In this document: one piece after another, positions 24,090-36,329 of the stretch
How positions within the stretch are numbered: the stretch's first letter is position 1
Layout of the letters: each line of letters opens with the position of its first letter
Assembly: GCA_028571685.1 (NCBI GenBank)
Contig: CM053152.1
Coordinates: 24,126,001-24,190,000, forward strand
DNA length: 64,000 nt
Direction: 5' to 3'
Source of the DNA: Heterohyrax brucei
Taxonomy: Eukaryota; Chordata; Mammalia; Hyracoidea; Procaviidae
The notes under the pieces: model-generated
What the model was told of the DNA's origin: nothing
Database searches by the model: none
What the model saw: the letters and a program-made list of their open reading frames with translations, nothing else
Position numbers and translations under genes: made by a program

Positions 24090-24790
24090 CATCCAGGAAA
24101 ACAGTGGCAGACTCTTTGAGTGAGGAGATAAAGATGACATCTTGGGAGGCTAAAGGCAGCTGGGGTTTGTAAAACAGACTACAGGAGAGAAGAGCGCTGT
24201 ACAGGGAGGAAGGTATACAGGGAGAAGAGTTTCTGCAAGTATTCAGCTGGACACTGAATACCCAAGGCTGTGGAAAGAATCATCTAAAAGGATTAGAAGC
24301 AACAGTGTCCAGTGCTGAAAACAGGTCTAGGAATAGTATCTGTTCCCACCAGCCAGACATGAAACCACATTATGTACAGTACATTGATAGGGTACAAAAG
24401 ATCTTGTCTACTTTATGGGGAATAATTAATAATTAGACATAGACTATGCACTGATCAATACCCACCTATAATATGAAGACCCAGCAGTAGAAGTTACTGA
24501 AAATGAAACAAGGAAAGAAGAATATTAAAAAGCAAACAGAATATCAATGAGTGGTGGAATGACTTTGAGTGGGTTAATACATATATAACTGGAGTCCCTG
24601 AAAGAGAAGACAAAGACAAGGATATGAAAAAAATATTTGAAGAAATAGTGATGAAATTTTTCCAAACTTGGTGAAAACCATAACCTACAAATTCAATAAG
24701 TTTAATATGAGGGTTTAATAAAGTTATAGGATATGAGATTAATACATGAAAATCAATTTTGTTTCTTTATTCCATTGTAGTGAAATGAAT
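24090..24790 (+). mobile_element. Ancient L1/HAL1 fragment
   Basis: The 5'-UTR-like text ggaaagaatcatctaaaagg is followed by an ORF1-like stretch (cagaatatcaatgagtggtg, ggagtccctgaaagagaaga, atttgaagaaatagtgatg). A short ORF2-like scrap with aggatatgagattaatacat follows. It is heavily decayed. Confidence 0.7.
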
Positions 24791-24859
24791 TCATCCTATG
24801 TGGTCTTTTGCTTTGGTTCTTTGGGAAAATATTTGGAGAGATTTTTTTTTTCCCTAAGC

Positions 24860-25735
24860 TGTAATAAGCTACCTTTGCTCTAGTTTTCCTACCCGGTGAG
24901 TTTGTTACTTTTGTTCAAGTTGATGACTGTTCCTGGACAAGCTATAAACAACTTGGTATGATAATTTTGGTCTGGTCCTGGGCTGTAGCCTGCCCTGTGA
25001 TGGGTGTGTATCTTGCAGGGATTGTTTAATAGACTATGCAAATAAGGTGAATTTGTAGCCCAGCTATGCCTGCTATGCAAAAGAAGGGCCTGTAGCCTAC
25101 CAAGAGAAAATAGGTCAGTTTGCAGCCCTGATTGGTGTGGCGTACTTGAAAATGAACAAGAATATGTGTATTTAAGCAACCAGCCCCATGAAGGTTTGGC
25201 CAGACACAAAAAAGCAAGAAGCCGAAGGAAGAAAGCACGGAGACAGAAACAAAACGAACCTCCTAAAAGAACTATAATTCTGGTGGAGAGTTGTAACACT
25301 GAAGACAGGAGGAGGCCCAGAAGGGGCCTAGTAGCAATGTCAGCAGCAACAAGCCCCAAAGGGGCCCAGCAGGAGACTCAGCAGTAGTAGATGGCGGGGC
25401 CTAGTGGAATGTGTCCTGAGGAGACTAGAGAGGGGTAAAAGGGGTTCTGAGGGGTAGGAGGAGCCTGTCCTCAGGGGGCCAAGAGGAACCTGTCCAAGAG
25501 TAGGCGTACATGGTCAAGAGGAGCTGAGCTTACCTGTAATGAAGAAGGAAGACTTTGCCTACGTGCTTCCTGATCCCAATTCCTGAGTTGTGGCCTGCTG
25601 ATCTTACTCTCAAGTTAAGTTGTACTCTGTTCCTTAATAAACCACTTAGCTGTAAATACGATCTGTGAGTTCTGTGTGGCCATTGCAATGGACTATTGAA
25701 CCCCCTAGAAAAGTACAGAGGACTATGGGAAGCAG
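24860..25735 (+). mobile_element. Probable solo LTR of an endogenous retrovirus, fossil
   Basis: The region has an LTR-like order: a TATA-like tatttaag at about 25,168, a GC-richer middle, an AATAAA at about 25,635 and a short downstream part. The limits read TG...CA if taken as 24,861-25,740. No internal coding region is attached. I could not assign the family, and boundaries are uncertain. Confidence 0.45.
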
Positions 25736-25739
25736 GAAC

Positions 25740-26065
25740 AGATTAACCAGTAAGCAAGGTACTCAGAGAATTGTAGTAAGCAAGATATTCTTGAGCTTAA
25801 TCATGTGTACTTACTAACCTATAATATGCAATTTCATGTGAACAACAGGTGGTATTGTGCACTGCAGATAACTGAGTAAGCACAAGTAAGCGCACGTTTA
25901 CCTTGTTTACTGTATCATCTGTCCCTGGTGGAAGACATGCCTTGCGATGTAACTGGTGAAATATTGGAAAGTGGAGACACATCTGACTTATGCTTCCTAG
26001 GGATCAGCCTTGGGCTGACCTTGATTCATATTATCCCTTCTGAAGTTAGACAGGTACTGATAATC
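25740..26065. other. Single-copy or unassigned sequence
   Basis: It follows the probable LTR. I see no gene and no recognisable repeat. Confidence 0.3.
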
Positions 26066-26069
26066 CTCC

Positions 26070-27030
26070 TCCTCCCACTATTTTACAATTAGCAACAAAA
26101 AAATTGGAAATTGCAATTTAAAAGATACCATTTGCAATAGAATAAAAATTCCAAAATGTTTAGAGATAAGATAAATATGACAAAAGATGTGAAAGTCTCA
26201 TAAAGTGAACACTACAAGACATTGTTTACTATAATTAAAGAACTCTCAAAACTATGACAGAGGAAAACAAAATTAAAAATGGGCAAAAGACAAGAAACAC
26301 AATATAGACTTTCAGACACAGTGGGAAGAAATGGGGGTGCAGATCTAAAATTCTATTAAAAGGTTAGGATTGACATTCTAACATCCTGGAGGGTTCCCCT
26401 GAGAGCATGGCTGCTGTACTTGCTGCTAGCCCGGAGCTGCAACTGGTACTGAAGACAACTCTTCAGACAAAAATCAGACTGGATTATAAGACACGAGGCA
26501 GTTGGAGCAGCTTCTCTATAGAAACAGGACGGGAGGGTGGAGAGTAGGGGACAGGAGTTGATTGTATGAATACAGGAAGTGCAGGGTGGAAAGGAAGTGG
26601 TGTGCTGTCACAGGGTTGGGAGAACAGCTAAGGAAGCATAGAGGTGTGTGTACAGGGTTTTGTACGGCAGACTGACTGGATCATAGACTATCACCTAATC
26701 ACAGGAAATAAAATTTAAAAATTGAACAAAAGATATGAACAGACTCTTTATCAATGAAGATACACAGATGTTGAGTAAGTATATAAAAAGATGTTCAACA
26801 TTACTAGTCATTAAGGAAATACAACTTAAAACCACAATGAGATAGAACAATATGCCTGTTAAAATGACTAAAATTCATACGACTGACCACGCCATGTATA
26901 GGTAAGGATATGGAAGAACTGGAATTCTCACATGCTGCTGATGGGAACATAAAATGATTCAAAACCCTTAACCTTTTGTAAGACAATGAACAGATTTTTA
27001 ATAATAATAACAGTGGTAGTTCCGGCATCT
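26070..27030 (+). mobile_element. Old L1, ORF2 3' region, split by a younger L1 end
   Basis: The left piece ends aaaatgggcaaaaga. The right piece resumes with gaacagactctttatcaatg, cattactagtcattaagga and ctgctgatgggaacataaaa, the standard ORF2 3' order. Between them lies the insert at 26,291-26,726. Confidence 0.78.
26291..26726 (+). mobile_element. Younger L1 3' end nested in an old L1
   Basis: The text gggttcccctgagagcatgg, gactggattataagacacga and atcacctaatcacaggaaat, then an A-rich end, matches the 3' UTR of the window's younger L1 family. It is flanked by caaaaga at 26,284-26,290 and 26,727-26,733, a likely target duplication. Confidence 0.7.
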
Positions 27031-27041
27031 GAATCATAACC

Positions 27042-27183
27042 AGAAAACCAAACCCATTGCCATCGAGTTGATTCTGACTCATTGAGACCCTATAGAACAG
27101 AGTAGAACTGCCTCAGAGTTTCCAAGGAATGCCCGGTGGATTTGAACTGCCACTTAACTACTACATGACCAGAGTTTCCATCT
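27042..27183 (-). mobile_element. AfroSINE
   Basis: The reverse-complement tail cattgccatcgagttgattc, the body agagtttccaaggaatgccc and the head end are visible. Confidence 0.93.
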
Positions 27184-27225
27184 GGCTCCTAGGAAGTGCA
27201 TATCTTCAAGCCTCATAGTTGTGTC

Positions 27226-27795
27226 GGTCTGTCTTCATCACCTAGAGCTACTGTAATGCAAATAGGTAGCTTTAAAGAACATGAATTCATTTTCTTACAG
27301 TTCAGAAGGCAAAAAGCCCAAGTCAGGGTCTTGATTTCTGCCTTGTTCATGTTGTTGGTGAGTGCTGTGGCGTCAATTCCAACTCACAACAACTCATGTG
27401 ATGAGTAGACCTGCCGTATAGGGTTCCCTTGGCTGCAATCTTTTCGTGAGCAGATCTCTACGTCTTTCTCCTGAAAAGCAACGGATGGGTTCAAACTGGT
27501 TACCTTGTGGCTAGCAGCTGAATGGTTAACCACTGTGCTGCCAGGGTTCCTCCTTGTTCATAATCTTTGGCAGTTCTTGGTTGCTTGGCATTCCTTGGCT
27601 TGCAAGGTATCCTCACGTACTGTTTCTTTCTCCTCCTATGTATGTATCTGTGTCTAAAGTCATCTGATAATTCAGAAATGATTAGCTTTAGGATCCACCC
27701 TACACTCCTGTGACCTTATTAACATAACAAAAGAAAAAATAGAATCACATCCGTAGGCACAGGTGTTAGAATTTCACTTCCTATTTTGTAGACAC
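27226..27795 (-). mobile_element. MaLR-type solo LTR split by an AfroSINE, fossil
   Basis: Left part: ctagagctactgtaatgcaa and gttcagaaggcaaaaagccc. Right part: ggatccaccctacactcctg and gtaggcacaggtgttagaa. The layout matches the LTR at 7,814. It is non-coding and old, predating the SINE. Confidence 0.75.
27350..27553 (-). mobile_element. AfroSINE, long form, nested in LTR
   Basis: The tail complement gctgtggcgtcaattccaac, the middle ggctgcaatcttttcgtgag and the head end gttaaccactgtgctgccag are visible. Confidence 0.9.
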
Positions 27796-27844
27796 ACGGT
27801 TCGCTCTACAACAGGGTGTAAATGCACTAAGGAAAGAACTGTAA

Positions 27845-30690
27845 AAATTTTATTTTCTGGTAAGTTTTTTTCACATTTTTTCATTGTGATTAAGAGAAGG
27901 TATACAATCCAAACTAAATTTTCATGCCCACCTATCTGCAGCTCCTTCTGCTCTGCCTGCCCAGTGGCAACACACTCCTGCTTTTTGTTCTATGTATGTC
28001 ACATCCTCTTAACACTATCTTGTCCCCTCTTAGCCACCCTCTCCTCTCCCTTCTAGTAAGAGGCCAGTAGAACTGCAATCTATAGATGTGTGGAGCCATA
28101 AATAACACACCATGGTCACATTGCGTCTCTGAGTCCCATCTGAAAATTTGACCCCCAGTAATGTTTTCTGGTCAGGGGCAGCAGCAGGTCGAGGGGCCAT
28201 CCTCCCAGAAGAACCCCCAAGCAGCTGGACCATGCACTGTGGTCTTTTAGTGGAGTTCTTAAGGTGCACCCCTCTTTTTCTCACATTGCCACTCAGACTT
28301 GACTTTATGTGTTCCACGATGGCTGTCTATGGTGGTGACCAGGCACCGTCTGGTTCTTCTGGTCACATGTTGACCCAGCCACCCATTCACATGAGTCCTT
28401 CTGTCTTTGGGGCTCTTTTTGCCTCATGTCTTTGTTGTTCTTGGTGATTGTTCTGGCTGAGTTGGGACCATTTGGTATACCTCAGATGGCAGCCTGCTGG
28501 CTTTTGAGAACCTAGATGCCACTCACCAACATGGGGTGCAGAAGACTCTCTTAGCAATAGGCTACTTATGCCAATTGGCCTCGGTGTCCCTTGAGACTAC
28601 GGTCCCCAGATCTCCACCCCTGCTACTCTATCCTTGTAATATTGGGCTAAAATTGGAAGACTTTTCAGTTCACGGTGAAGTCCAGTTATATTGATTGTCT
28701 TTCTAGTGTGTTCTGTCACTGCTTTCACCCAATCAAATTTCTATCAACTATCTATTCTATGACCAGCCCTCTCCTTCCCTCCCCCCCCTTGCAGCCATCA
28801 AAGAGTCTTTTCTTCTATACATATGTCTATTTTTAAGTCCTCATAGTAGGGATATCATACAATATTTACCATTGTGCCACTGACCGATTTCATTCTGCAT
28901 AAAGTCTTCCAACTGAAACCCAGTTATGAGATGCTTCCTAGAATCATCATTGTTCTTTATCACTGCATAGTGTTCCATTGAGTATATATACCATAGTTTG
29001 CTTATCCATTCATCTATTGTTGGGTATCTGGGTTGATTCCATCCTTTTGCTACTGTGGGCTGTACTGTAGTAAACATTCGTGTTCATGTATCTATTTGGG
29101 TGACTGCCCTTGATTCTGCAGGATATATTCCAAGCAGCGGGTCAAATGGTATATCTTCTTCCAGCATTTTAAGGAAGTGTTTTCCAAAGAGGTTGTACCA
29201 TTTTGCAATCCCACTAGCAGTGTAGGAGAGTTCCCATCTCTCCACAGCCTCTCCAGCATTTGTTTTGTGTTTTTTGGATCGTGGCCAACCTTGTTGGGAT
29301 GAGATGGTATCTCATTGTAGTTTGGATTTGGATTCCTCTAATAGCTAATGATTGTGAGCATTTCCTCATGTGTCTTTTGGCTACCTGGATGTCTTCTTTG
29401 ATGAAATGTCTGTCCATTTCCTTTGCCCATCATTTAACTGGATTATTTACCTCTTTCCTGCTGATATTTTGTAGTACCTTGAAGACTATGGAGATGGGAA
29501 GCTGGTCTGACATTTAGTTGCCAAATATTTTTCCATTCTGTAGGTGGCCTTTTAATTCTTTTGATAAAGTCTTTGAATGAGCAAAAGTGTCCCCATTTAT
29601 CTATTTTCTGTTGTTTGTGGGGTTTTTTTGTCAGAATTTGAAGTCTGTCTAAGTTGTGTATGGAAGCTTCCATTGCTGACCTTATTTTTTCTTGCATGAT
29701 CTTTATCGTTTTAGTTTTGATATTTAGGTCTTTTATCAAATTTGAGTTAGTTTTTGTGTAAGGTGTGAGATATGGGTCTTGTTTCGGTTTTTTGCACACA
29801 GATATCCAGTTTTTCCAACACCATTTGTTAAAGAGACTGTTTTTACCCCAGTTTACAATCTCTAGGCCTTTGTCGAATATTCACTGTTCATAAGAGGATG
29901 GTGGCATCTCTGGGTCTCAACTCTGTTCCATTGATCTATATGTCTCTTCTTGTACCAGCACCAGACTGTTTTGACTACTATGGTAGTGTAATAAGTTCTA
30001 AAGTTGGGTAGTGTGAGGTCTCCCACTGTGTTCCTGTTCTTCAGTAGTGCTTTGCTTATGTGGGTTTCTTCCCTTTCCAAACACAGTTGGTGATTTGTTT
30101 CTACATATCATTAAAAAATGACACTGGAATTTGTATTAGGATTGCATTGCATATGTAGATCACTTTGGGTAAAATAAACATTTTCACAATGTTAAGTCTT
30201 TCTATCCATGAGCAGAGCAAGTGTCTCCATTTATGTAAGTCTTTCTTGGTTTCTTGCTGTAAGGTCTTGTAGTTCTCTTTGTTATTTTTCTAGTTAGATT
30301 TATTCCTAGGTATTTTATCTTCTTGGGAGCTACAGAAGATGGTGTTGACTTGGTGACTTCTTCTTTGATTATCTCTTTGTTGGTATGGGTGGAGCAGAGA
30401 GAAATAGTGTGCTGTTACCAGACAGGGAGAGCGGTGGAAGCTGCATATAGGTCGGCGTGTAAATTTATATGGGAATGTACGTTTTCACTCAGTCATAATA
30501 AAAAAAAAAAGAAATCCTACTGATTTACTTACATTTGTCTTATATACTCATATTTTGCTGAACTTTTCTATTAGTTCTAGCAGTTTACTTATAGATTCTT
30601 TAGGATTCTCTGCATATACAATCATATCATCTGCGAATAAGGAGATTTTTACTTCTTTGCCAATGTGGATGCCTTCCAATAAGTTTTATT
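27845..30690 (-). mobile_element. L1 LINE, inverted, 5'-truncated
   Basis: The complement of the A tail is near 27,865. It is followed by the 3' UTR complement and the ORF2 complement. Minus-strand frames give [19 protein letters not shown]-like and HISKALLKNRNTVGDLTLPN (29,862-30,080) text. The complement of the FADD box lies near 30,620. Frames are broken. A plus-strand L1 tail sits inside at 30,388. Confidence 0.92.
30388..30511 (+). mobile_element. Very short L1 3' end inserted in opposite orientation
   Basis: About 110 bases of L1 3' end (agtgtgctgttaccagacag, gaagctgcatataggtcgg) plus a pure A run at 30,499-30,510 interrupt the minus-strand L1. Related L1s read continuously across this point. 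Confidence 0.82.
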
Positions 30691-31322
30691 TAGGTGGCAT
30701 CTTTGAAGCAATGCACATGGCAAGAGCGTTTGCTGTTTTCAAACACGCAAGAGACAACGGAAGGACATCTTAGCCAGGCCTGTCCTGCAGGTGGTCCTCA
30801 GAATAGTGAGTGCCCAGTGACTCGGAATCTGACTTCTGCCCAAGAGCCTTCTACCTCCAAATGGGAAGCAGAACAGAATCAACGTGGCCAGGGAAGTGGC
30901 TGTCTCAGAAAAGCTGCATGGAAATTAGGCACTAGAAGGAAAGCAGTGCAACAATCAAACTAAAAAACAGATTACAGAGAGCTACTATAACATCACATGT
31001 TTAGTAGCTACAAATTTTCGTTTTTACTGTTGAGTTCAATGGCACAAAAGCAACAATAATATTTATTTAACATCTGTTATGTGTCAACAGTGTAGTAGTC
31101 ATCTTTCAGGTTCTAAAGCATTGGAATAAATTATATGAGGCAATGAAATTTGCTTTCCAAGAAATCTGTATTATTTAGATACAAAATATACCTATACAGA
31201 ATGAGATAAATGTACTGCAATCTTCCAGGAGACCAAGAAATGGAAGATTACCAGCAAAGGTGCTTCTTTGTGTAAGACTTTATATCCAAGCTTTGTGGCC
31301 ATCAGATCTTTCCTAAAACATT
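30691..31322. other. Single-copy sequence
   Basis: An open frame runs through 30,694-30,963, but its product matches nothing I know and its start lies at an L1 edge. I do not call a gene. Confidence 0.35.
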
Positions 31323-31323
31323 A

Positions 31324-31536
31324 ACCAGTTGCCGTGGAGCTGATTTTGACTCATGGCAACTTCACGTATGTTAGAGTAGAATTGTGCTCCACAGTGTTTT
31401 CAAGGGCTGATTTTTTGGAAGGCAATCACCAGGCCTTTCTTCCACAGTGCCTCTGAGCAGACTCAAACTTTCAACCTTTTGGTTAGCAGCTAAGTACGTT
31501 CATTAACTGTTTGTACCACCTAGAGACTCCATATCA
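31324..31536 (-). mobile_element. AfroSINE, long form
   Basis: The tail complement ccgtggagctgattttgact, the middle aggcaatcaccaggcctttc and the head gttagcagctaagtacg are visible. Confidence 0.9.
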
Positions 31537-32742
31537 AACATTTAACAGATCCCTGTGCTGTTTTTCCATGTCTTACCCAGTAATCCAACATGAACAATGC
31601 AGAGCGCCTACCAAGTGTCTAGTTAACTTGATTGAATAAAGTCACACTGAATAGGGAAAAATGCATTCGGAAGTTCTTTCCTACAGCTGAAATACTCGGG
31701 TAATCCCATCATTAAACAAGCAGTAATTGAGTTCTTATCACATTCTGATTGTGTGCAAAGCTGAATGAAACAGATACGTGGTCACTGTTCTCACGAAGCC
31801 TGGCAGAGAGGGTAGATCCAAAAATAAATATGTAATTACGTATTGCATAACTTGAAAAGCTGTGTATATGCTAAATGACAGAGAAATCTCAATAGGCTGC
31901 CTGGCTGTAATTTTCATTCTCTTTAGAAACAAGAAATGCTCTGCTCCACGGCTGCCTAATCATAGCAGCTCTCCTGTGATTGTGTATTAGTAGTAATTAT
32001 TGCTCTTGACATTTTCATGCTTGGAGTACAGCAACCTGCCTGCCAAGCACAGCCTGCTTCCCCTTCCACGTAACTATTGAGTCATTGGCGACAGGCCAGG
32101 CTGACGTGCAGCCCACAGAGCAGCCAACCACTTCAAGCCAAAAGGCTGTGCTCCTGGAGACGCAGTACAGGAAAGGCTGCCCACACTGCGTCAGGTCTTT
32201 TAATCATACTGGCACACAAAAGTTAACCACAATTGTGTAAGCAGACCCATAATACAGTTGAGGAATAAGAAAGGAGAGTTTTGCTACGACAGCAACAGAA
32301 TTGTGAATTTGCTTTCAGGGCCTTTCTTGACCCTCCTGAACACTGTGCCTCTGCTGCAGCTGCCTACACTTTCTCATTGGGAGGGTCAACTCTGCCACTA
32401 GCTCAGAAAGACGGAGTCCTAAGAATTCTCAGATCTTGTTCCCCAAGTTGCTTTTGTGAGAAGTGGCTTAATGGCACAGGCAGAGTGATAAGCACGAAGA
32501 AGCACTGTGATCTCATTCCATTCTTTGTTGTTATCATGTTTCACAGTGTGGTGGCTAAGATCATCTCTGCTGTTAAAATATCAATGCAAACTGAGAATGA
32601 ATTCAAAGGTCTATCAGTATGAAATGGGCAAGAAGTATAATTGAAAAAATGCTTCTGAAATGAATTTTAACAAAATTTGAGGAGATTTTACCTGTGTCAT
32701 CCTTAAAAATCTCAGCTGACATTTGAACCCACCACTCGCCTG
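31537..32742. other. Single-copy sequence, possibly regulatory
   Basis: This is mostly repeat-free by eye. At 32,070-32,100 it has an AP-1-like tgagtca and an unusually non-AT composition. No exon could be supported. An L2-like scrap near 31,690-31,890 is possible. Confidence 0.35.
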
Positions 32743-33413
32743 TCAGTTTATTGTATGTACTGTGGTTGCTTACGTGTTGTTATGGTGCTAGAAACTCTGC
32801 TGCTAATGTTGTAAATACCGGGAGAAGGTCACCACCCGTGGTGGACAGGTTTTAGTGAAGTTGCCAGAATAAAACCGATTAGGAGGAAGGACTTGGCAAT
32901 TTACTTCTGAAATATTGGCCAGTGAAGATGTTATGGGTATTGGTGGAACATGTCAGATATAGTACCAAAAGATGAGCCCCTTAGGTTAGAAAGTACTCAA
33001 AATACAACAGGGAAAGAGCTGCTTCCTCAAAATAGAGCCAATCTTAATAAAATGGATGGAATAAATCTTTCAGGACCTATACTAGCTGATATGGCATGAC
33101 TTAAAATGAGAAGTATCTGGAAACATTCATTAACAATTAGAATGTGGAATGCACAAAGTTTGAGTCACAAAAAATTGGAAGTTGTCAAAAGTGAAATGGA
33201 ACACTTGAAGACCTAAATCCTAGACACTGAGGAGCTGAAATGGACTACTACTGGCCATTCTGAATTGGACAATCATGTGACCTGCTATGCCGGGAATAAC
33301 AAATTGATAAGGAATACTATTGCATTCACTGTCAAAAAAGAACATTTCAAGATCTATCCTAAAATACAATGCTGTCAGTGATAGGATAATACTCATACAT
33401 CTCAAGGAAGAGC
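32743..33413 (+). mobile_element. RTE LINE, 5' portion (first copy)
   Basis: It starts with the RTE 5' region (tcagtttattgtatgtactg, cccgtggtggacaggtttta), then endonuclease-coding text (gaaatggaacacttgaagac, ggagctgaaatggac). It stops at catctcaaggaagagc, where a second RTE 5' end begins. Confidence 0.85.
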
Positions 33414-36328
33414 AGCGGTGGCTTGCATCTTGTCATGATACTGCAAGCTGTACTACCCACTGGTGTTCAGACACAAGCAGGGTCACCCTGAAATAGATGA
33501 AGTATGAATCTAGAAAAATTGTAAATCATCAAAAAATGAAATGGAATGCATAGACATAGATTGTCATGGATTGCATTGTGTCTCCCCCAAAATGTGTGTA
33601 TTGATTTGACTTGGCTACGAGTTCCAACATGGTGCAATTCCTCCCATGTGTTGTGAATCCTGCCTCTGTGATATTGATGATGGAGAATAGGTAGCAGTTG
33701 TGCTGGGGAGGCAGGACTCAAGTTACCAGCTGTAAGACATAAGAGAGAGAAGTGAGCATAGAGAGTTGGGAACTTCATACCACCAAGAAGCAGCATTGAG
33801 AGCAGAGCACTTCCTTTGAACCTGAGTTTCCTGTGCCGAGATGCTCTCACTGGATTTGGACTCAACCTACCAGACTACGATAAATTCTCTTACTGAGTGG
33901 ACTTATAATTTGTAAATGGATTTGTGGCTTATTGGACTATGTCAATAAAATTTCTCTTCATACAGCCTCCCACTCATGGTATTTCCTGTTACAGCAGTAC
34001 TAGGTGGCTCAAACATATGATATTCTAGGCATTAGTGATCTGTAACGAACTGGTACTGACCATTTTGAATTGGATGATCCTGGAAATGACAACTTGAGGA
34101 GGAACAGTATTGCGTTCATTATCAAAAAGAACGTTTCAAAATCTGTCCTGAAGTATAACACGGTTGGTCATAGGATGACAGGCATATGTTTACAAGGAAG
34201 ACTAGCTAATACAACTGTTAGTCAAATTTACAGACCAATCTCTAAGGCCAAAGATGAAGAAATGAAGATTTTCATCAACTTCTGCAGTCTGAAATTGATT
34301 GAACCTGCAATCAGGATGTGTTAATAACTACTGGTGATTGGAATTCAAAATTTGGAAACAAACAAGAAGGACTGGTAATTGGAAAATATGGCTTCGGTGA
34401 TAGAAATGATGCTGGAGATCACTTGATAGAACTTAGCAAGACTAATGACTTCTTCATGTAAAATATGTTTTTTCACTCACATAAATGGTAACTATCTAGG
34501 CAGATCTTGCCTGATGGAATACAAAGAAATCAAATTTACTATATCTTTATTAAGAAATGATAAAAAAGTTGAATATCACCACTCAGAACAAGGCCAAGGG
34601 ATGACTATGGAACAGACCATCAATTGCTCATATACAAGTTTAAGTTGAAACTGAAGAAAATCAGAAAAAGTACATAACAACTGAAGTATGACCTTGAGTG
34701 TATCCCACCTGAGTTTAGAGACCATCTTAAAAATAGATGCAACGTGTTGAACAGTAATGATCAAAGACCAGATGAGTTGTGGGATGACATAAAGGATGTC
34801 ATACTTTAAGAAAGCCAGGGGTCATTAAAAAGACAAGAAAGACAAAAATGAATGTCAGAAGAGACTCTGAAACTTGCTGTTAAACATCATGCAGCTAAAG
34901 TAAAAGGAAGAAATGATGAAATAAGAGAACTGAACAGAGGATTTCAAAGGGTTCTTGCAAAGAAAAAGTAAAGCATTATAATGAAATGTGCAAAGAGGTG
35001 GAGATAGAAAATCAAAAGGGAAGAACATACTCTGCATTTCTCAAGTTGAAATAACTGAAGAAAACATTTAAGACTCGAGTTGCACTAATGAAGGATTCCA
35101 TGGGGAGTAATATCAAGCTACTCAGGGGGCATAAAAAGATGGACAGAAGAGTCATCATATCAAAAAGAAGTGGTCAATGTTCATTTCAAGAGGTAACACA
35201 TGATCAGGAACCCATGGTACTGAAAAAGCCCAAGCTGCATTAGAAGCTTTGGCAAAAAACAAGTCTCCAGGAGTTGACAGAACGTCCACTAAGATATTCC
35301 AACAAACAGATGCAGCCCTGGAAGTGTTCAGTCATCTATGCTGAGAAATTTGGAAGACAGCTAACTGGCTAATTGATCAGAAGAGACCCATGTTTATTCC
35401 TATTTCACAGAAAGGTGAACCAACTAATTGTGGAAATTATTGAACAATGTTATTAACATTACACACAGGTAAAATTTTGCTGAAGATAATTCAAAAGCAG
35501 CTGCAGCGGTATATTAACAGGGAACGGCCAGAGAACCAAGCTGGATTCAGAAGAGGATGTGGAACAGAGATATCACTGCTGATGTATGATGGATCCTGGA
35601 TGAAAGCAGAGAATGCCAGAAGGCTGCTTATCTGTGTTTTATTGACAATGTAAAGCCATTTGTCTGTTCAGATCATCACAAGTTACAGATTGCATTACAA
35701 TGAATGAGAATTCTGGAACATGTAATTGTGCTCTTGAGAAACCTACATGTACCAAAATGTAATTGTTCAGATGGAATAAGGGGATACTGTGTGGCTTGAA
35801 GTCTGCAAAGGTGTGTGTCAGGGTTGCATCCTTTCACCGTACTTAATCTTTATGGTGAGCAAATAGCTCAAGAAACTGGACTATATGAAAAAGAATGGCT
35901 CTTTAGAACTGGAAGACTCATTAACAACCTGTGTTACGAAGATGACATAACCTTACTTGCTGAAAGTGAGGAGAACCTGAAACACTTACTGATGAAGACC
36001 AAAGACCACAGCCTTCAGTATGGCTTACACATCTACATAAAGAAAACAAAAATCCTCATAAGTACACCAATCAGCAACATCACGTTAAATGGAGAAAAGA
36101 CTGAGGTTGCCAAAGATTCCATTTTCCTGGGATCTACAATCAACAGCCAAGGAAGCTGTGGTCAAAAAATCAGAGACACATTGCATTGGGCAAATCTTCT
36201 GCAAAAGATCTCTTTAAAGTGCTGAAAAGCAAAGTGTTGAAAACTCACTTTGAAGAGTTAGGTGCACCTGACCCAAGCTTTGATATTTTCAATCACATCT
36301 TACACATAAGGAAAACTGGATGGCAAAT
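33414..36328 (+). mobile_element. RTE LINE, second copy, interrupted by an LTR
   Basis: A shortened 5' end (agcggtggcttgcatcttgt) runs into the endonuclease region, then an LTR at 33,566-34,015. The endonuclease resumes, and RT follows: ENQAGFRRGCGTE at about 35,525 and a YEDDITLLAES box, YxDD type, at about 35,932. Stops and frameshifts break it. An L1 cuts it off before the RTE 3' end. Confidence 0.88.
33566..34015 (+). mobile_element. MaLR-type solo LTR inside RTE, fossil
   Basis: It begins tgtcatggattgcattgtgt and passes taccaccaagaagcagcatt and ctgagtggacttataatttg. It ends near agcagtactaggtggctcaa. RTE sequence is contiguous across it, so this is an insertion. It is non-coding and looks complete end to end. 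Confidence 0.85.
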
Positions 36329-36329
36329 A

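Noticed and set aside
24889-25359. 156-codon minus-strand frame
   Set aside because: It is antisense to the probable solo LTR and has no recognisable domain.
1-30000. 3' exons of LAMA3, the expected upstream neighbour
   Set aside because: I looked for the laminin G domain end of LAMA3 in the open frames and in the sequence and recognised nothing. It probably lies upstream of the window.
30694-30963. 89-codon open frame as a small gene or processed pseudogene
   Set aside because: There is no similarity that I recognise and no splice or poly(A) evidence, and it starts at the broken edge of an L1.
33467-33865. 132-codon minus-strand frame
   Set aside because: It spans the junction of RTE and an LTR fossil and is antisense to both.
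35447-36225. Possibility that the RTE reverse transcriptase is still active
   Set aside because: The frame is interrupted by stops and frameshifts, the 5' end is shortened, an LTR is inserted, and the 3' end is missing.
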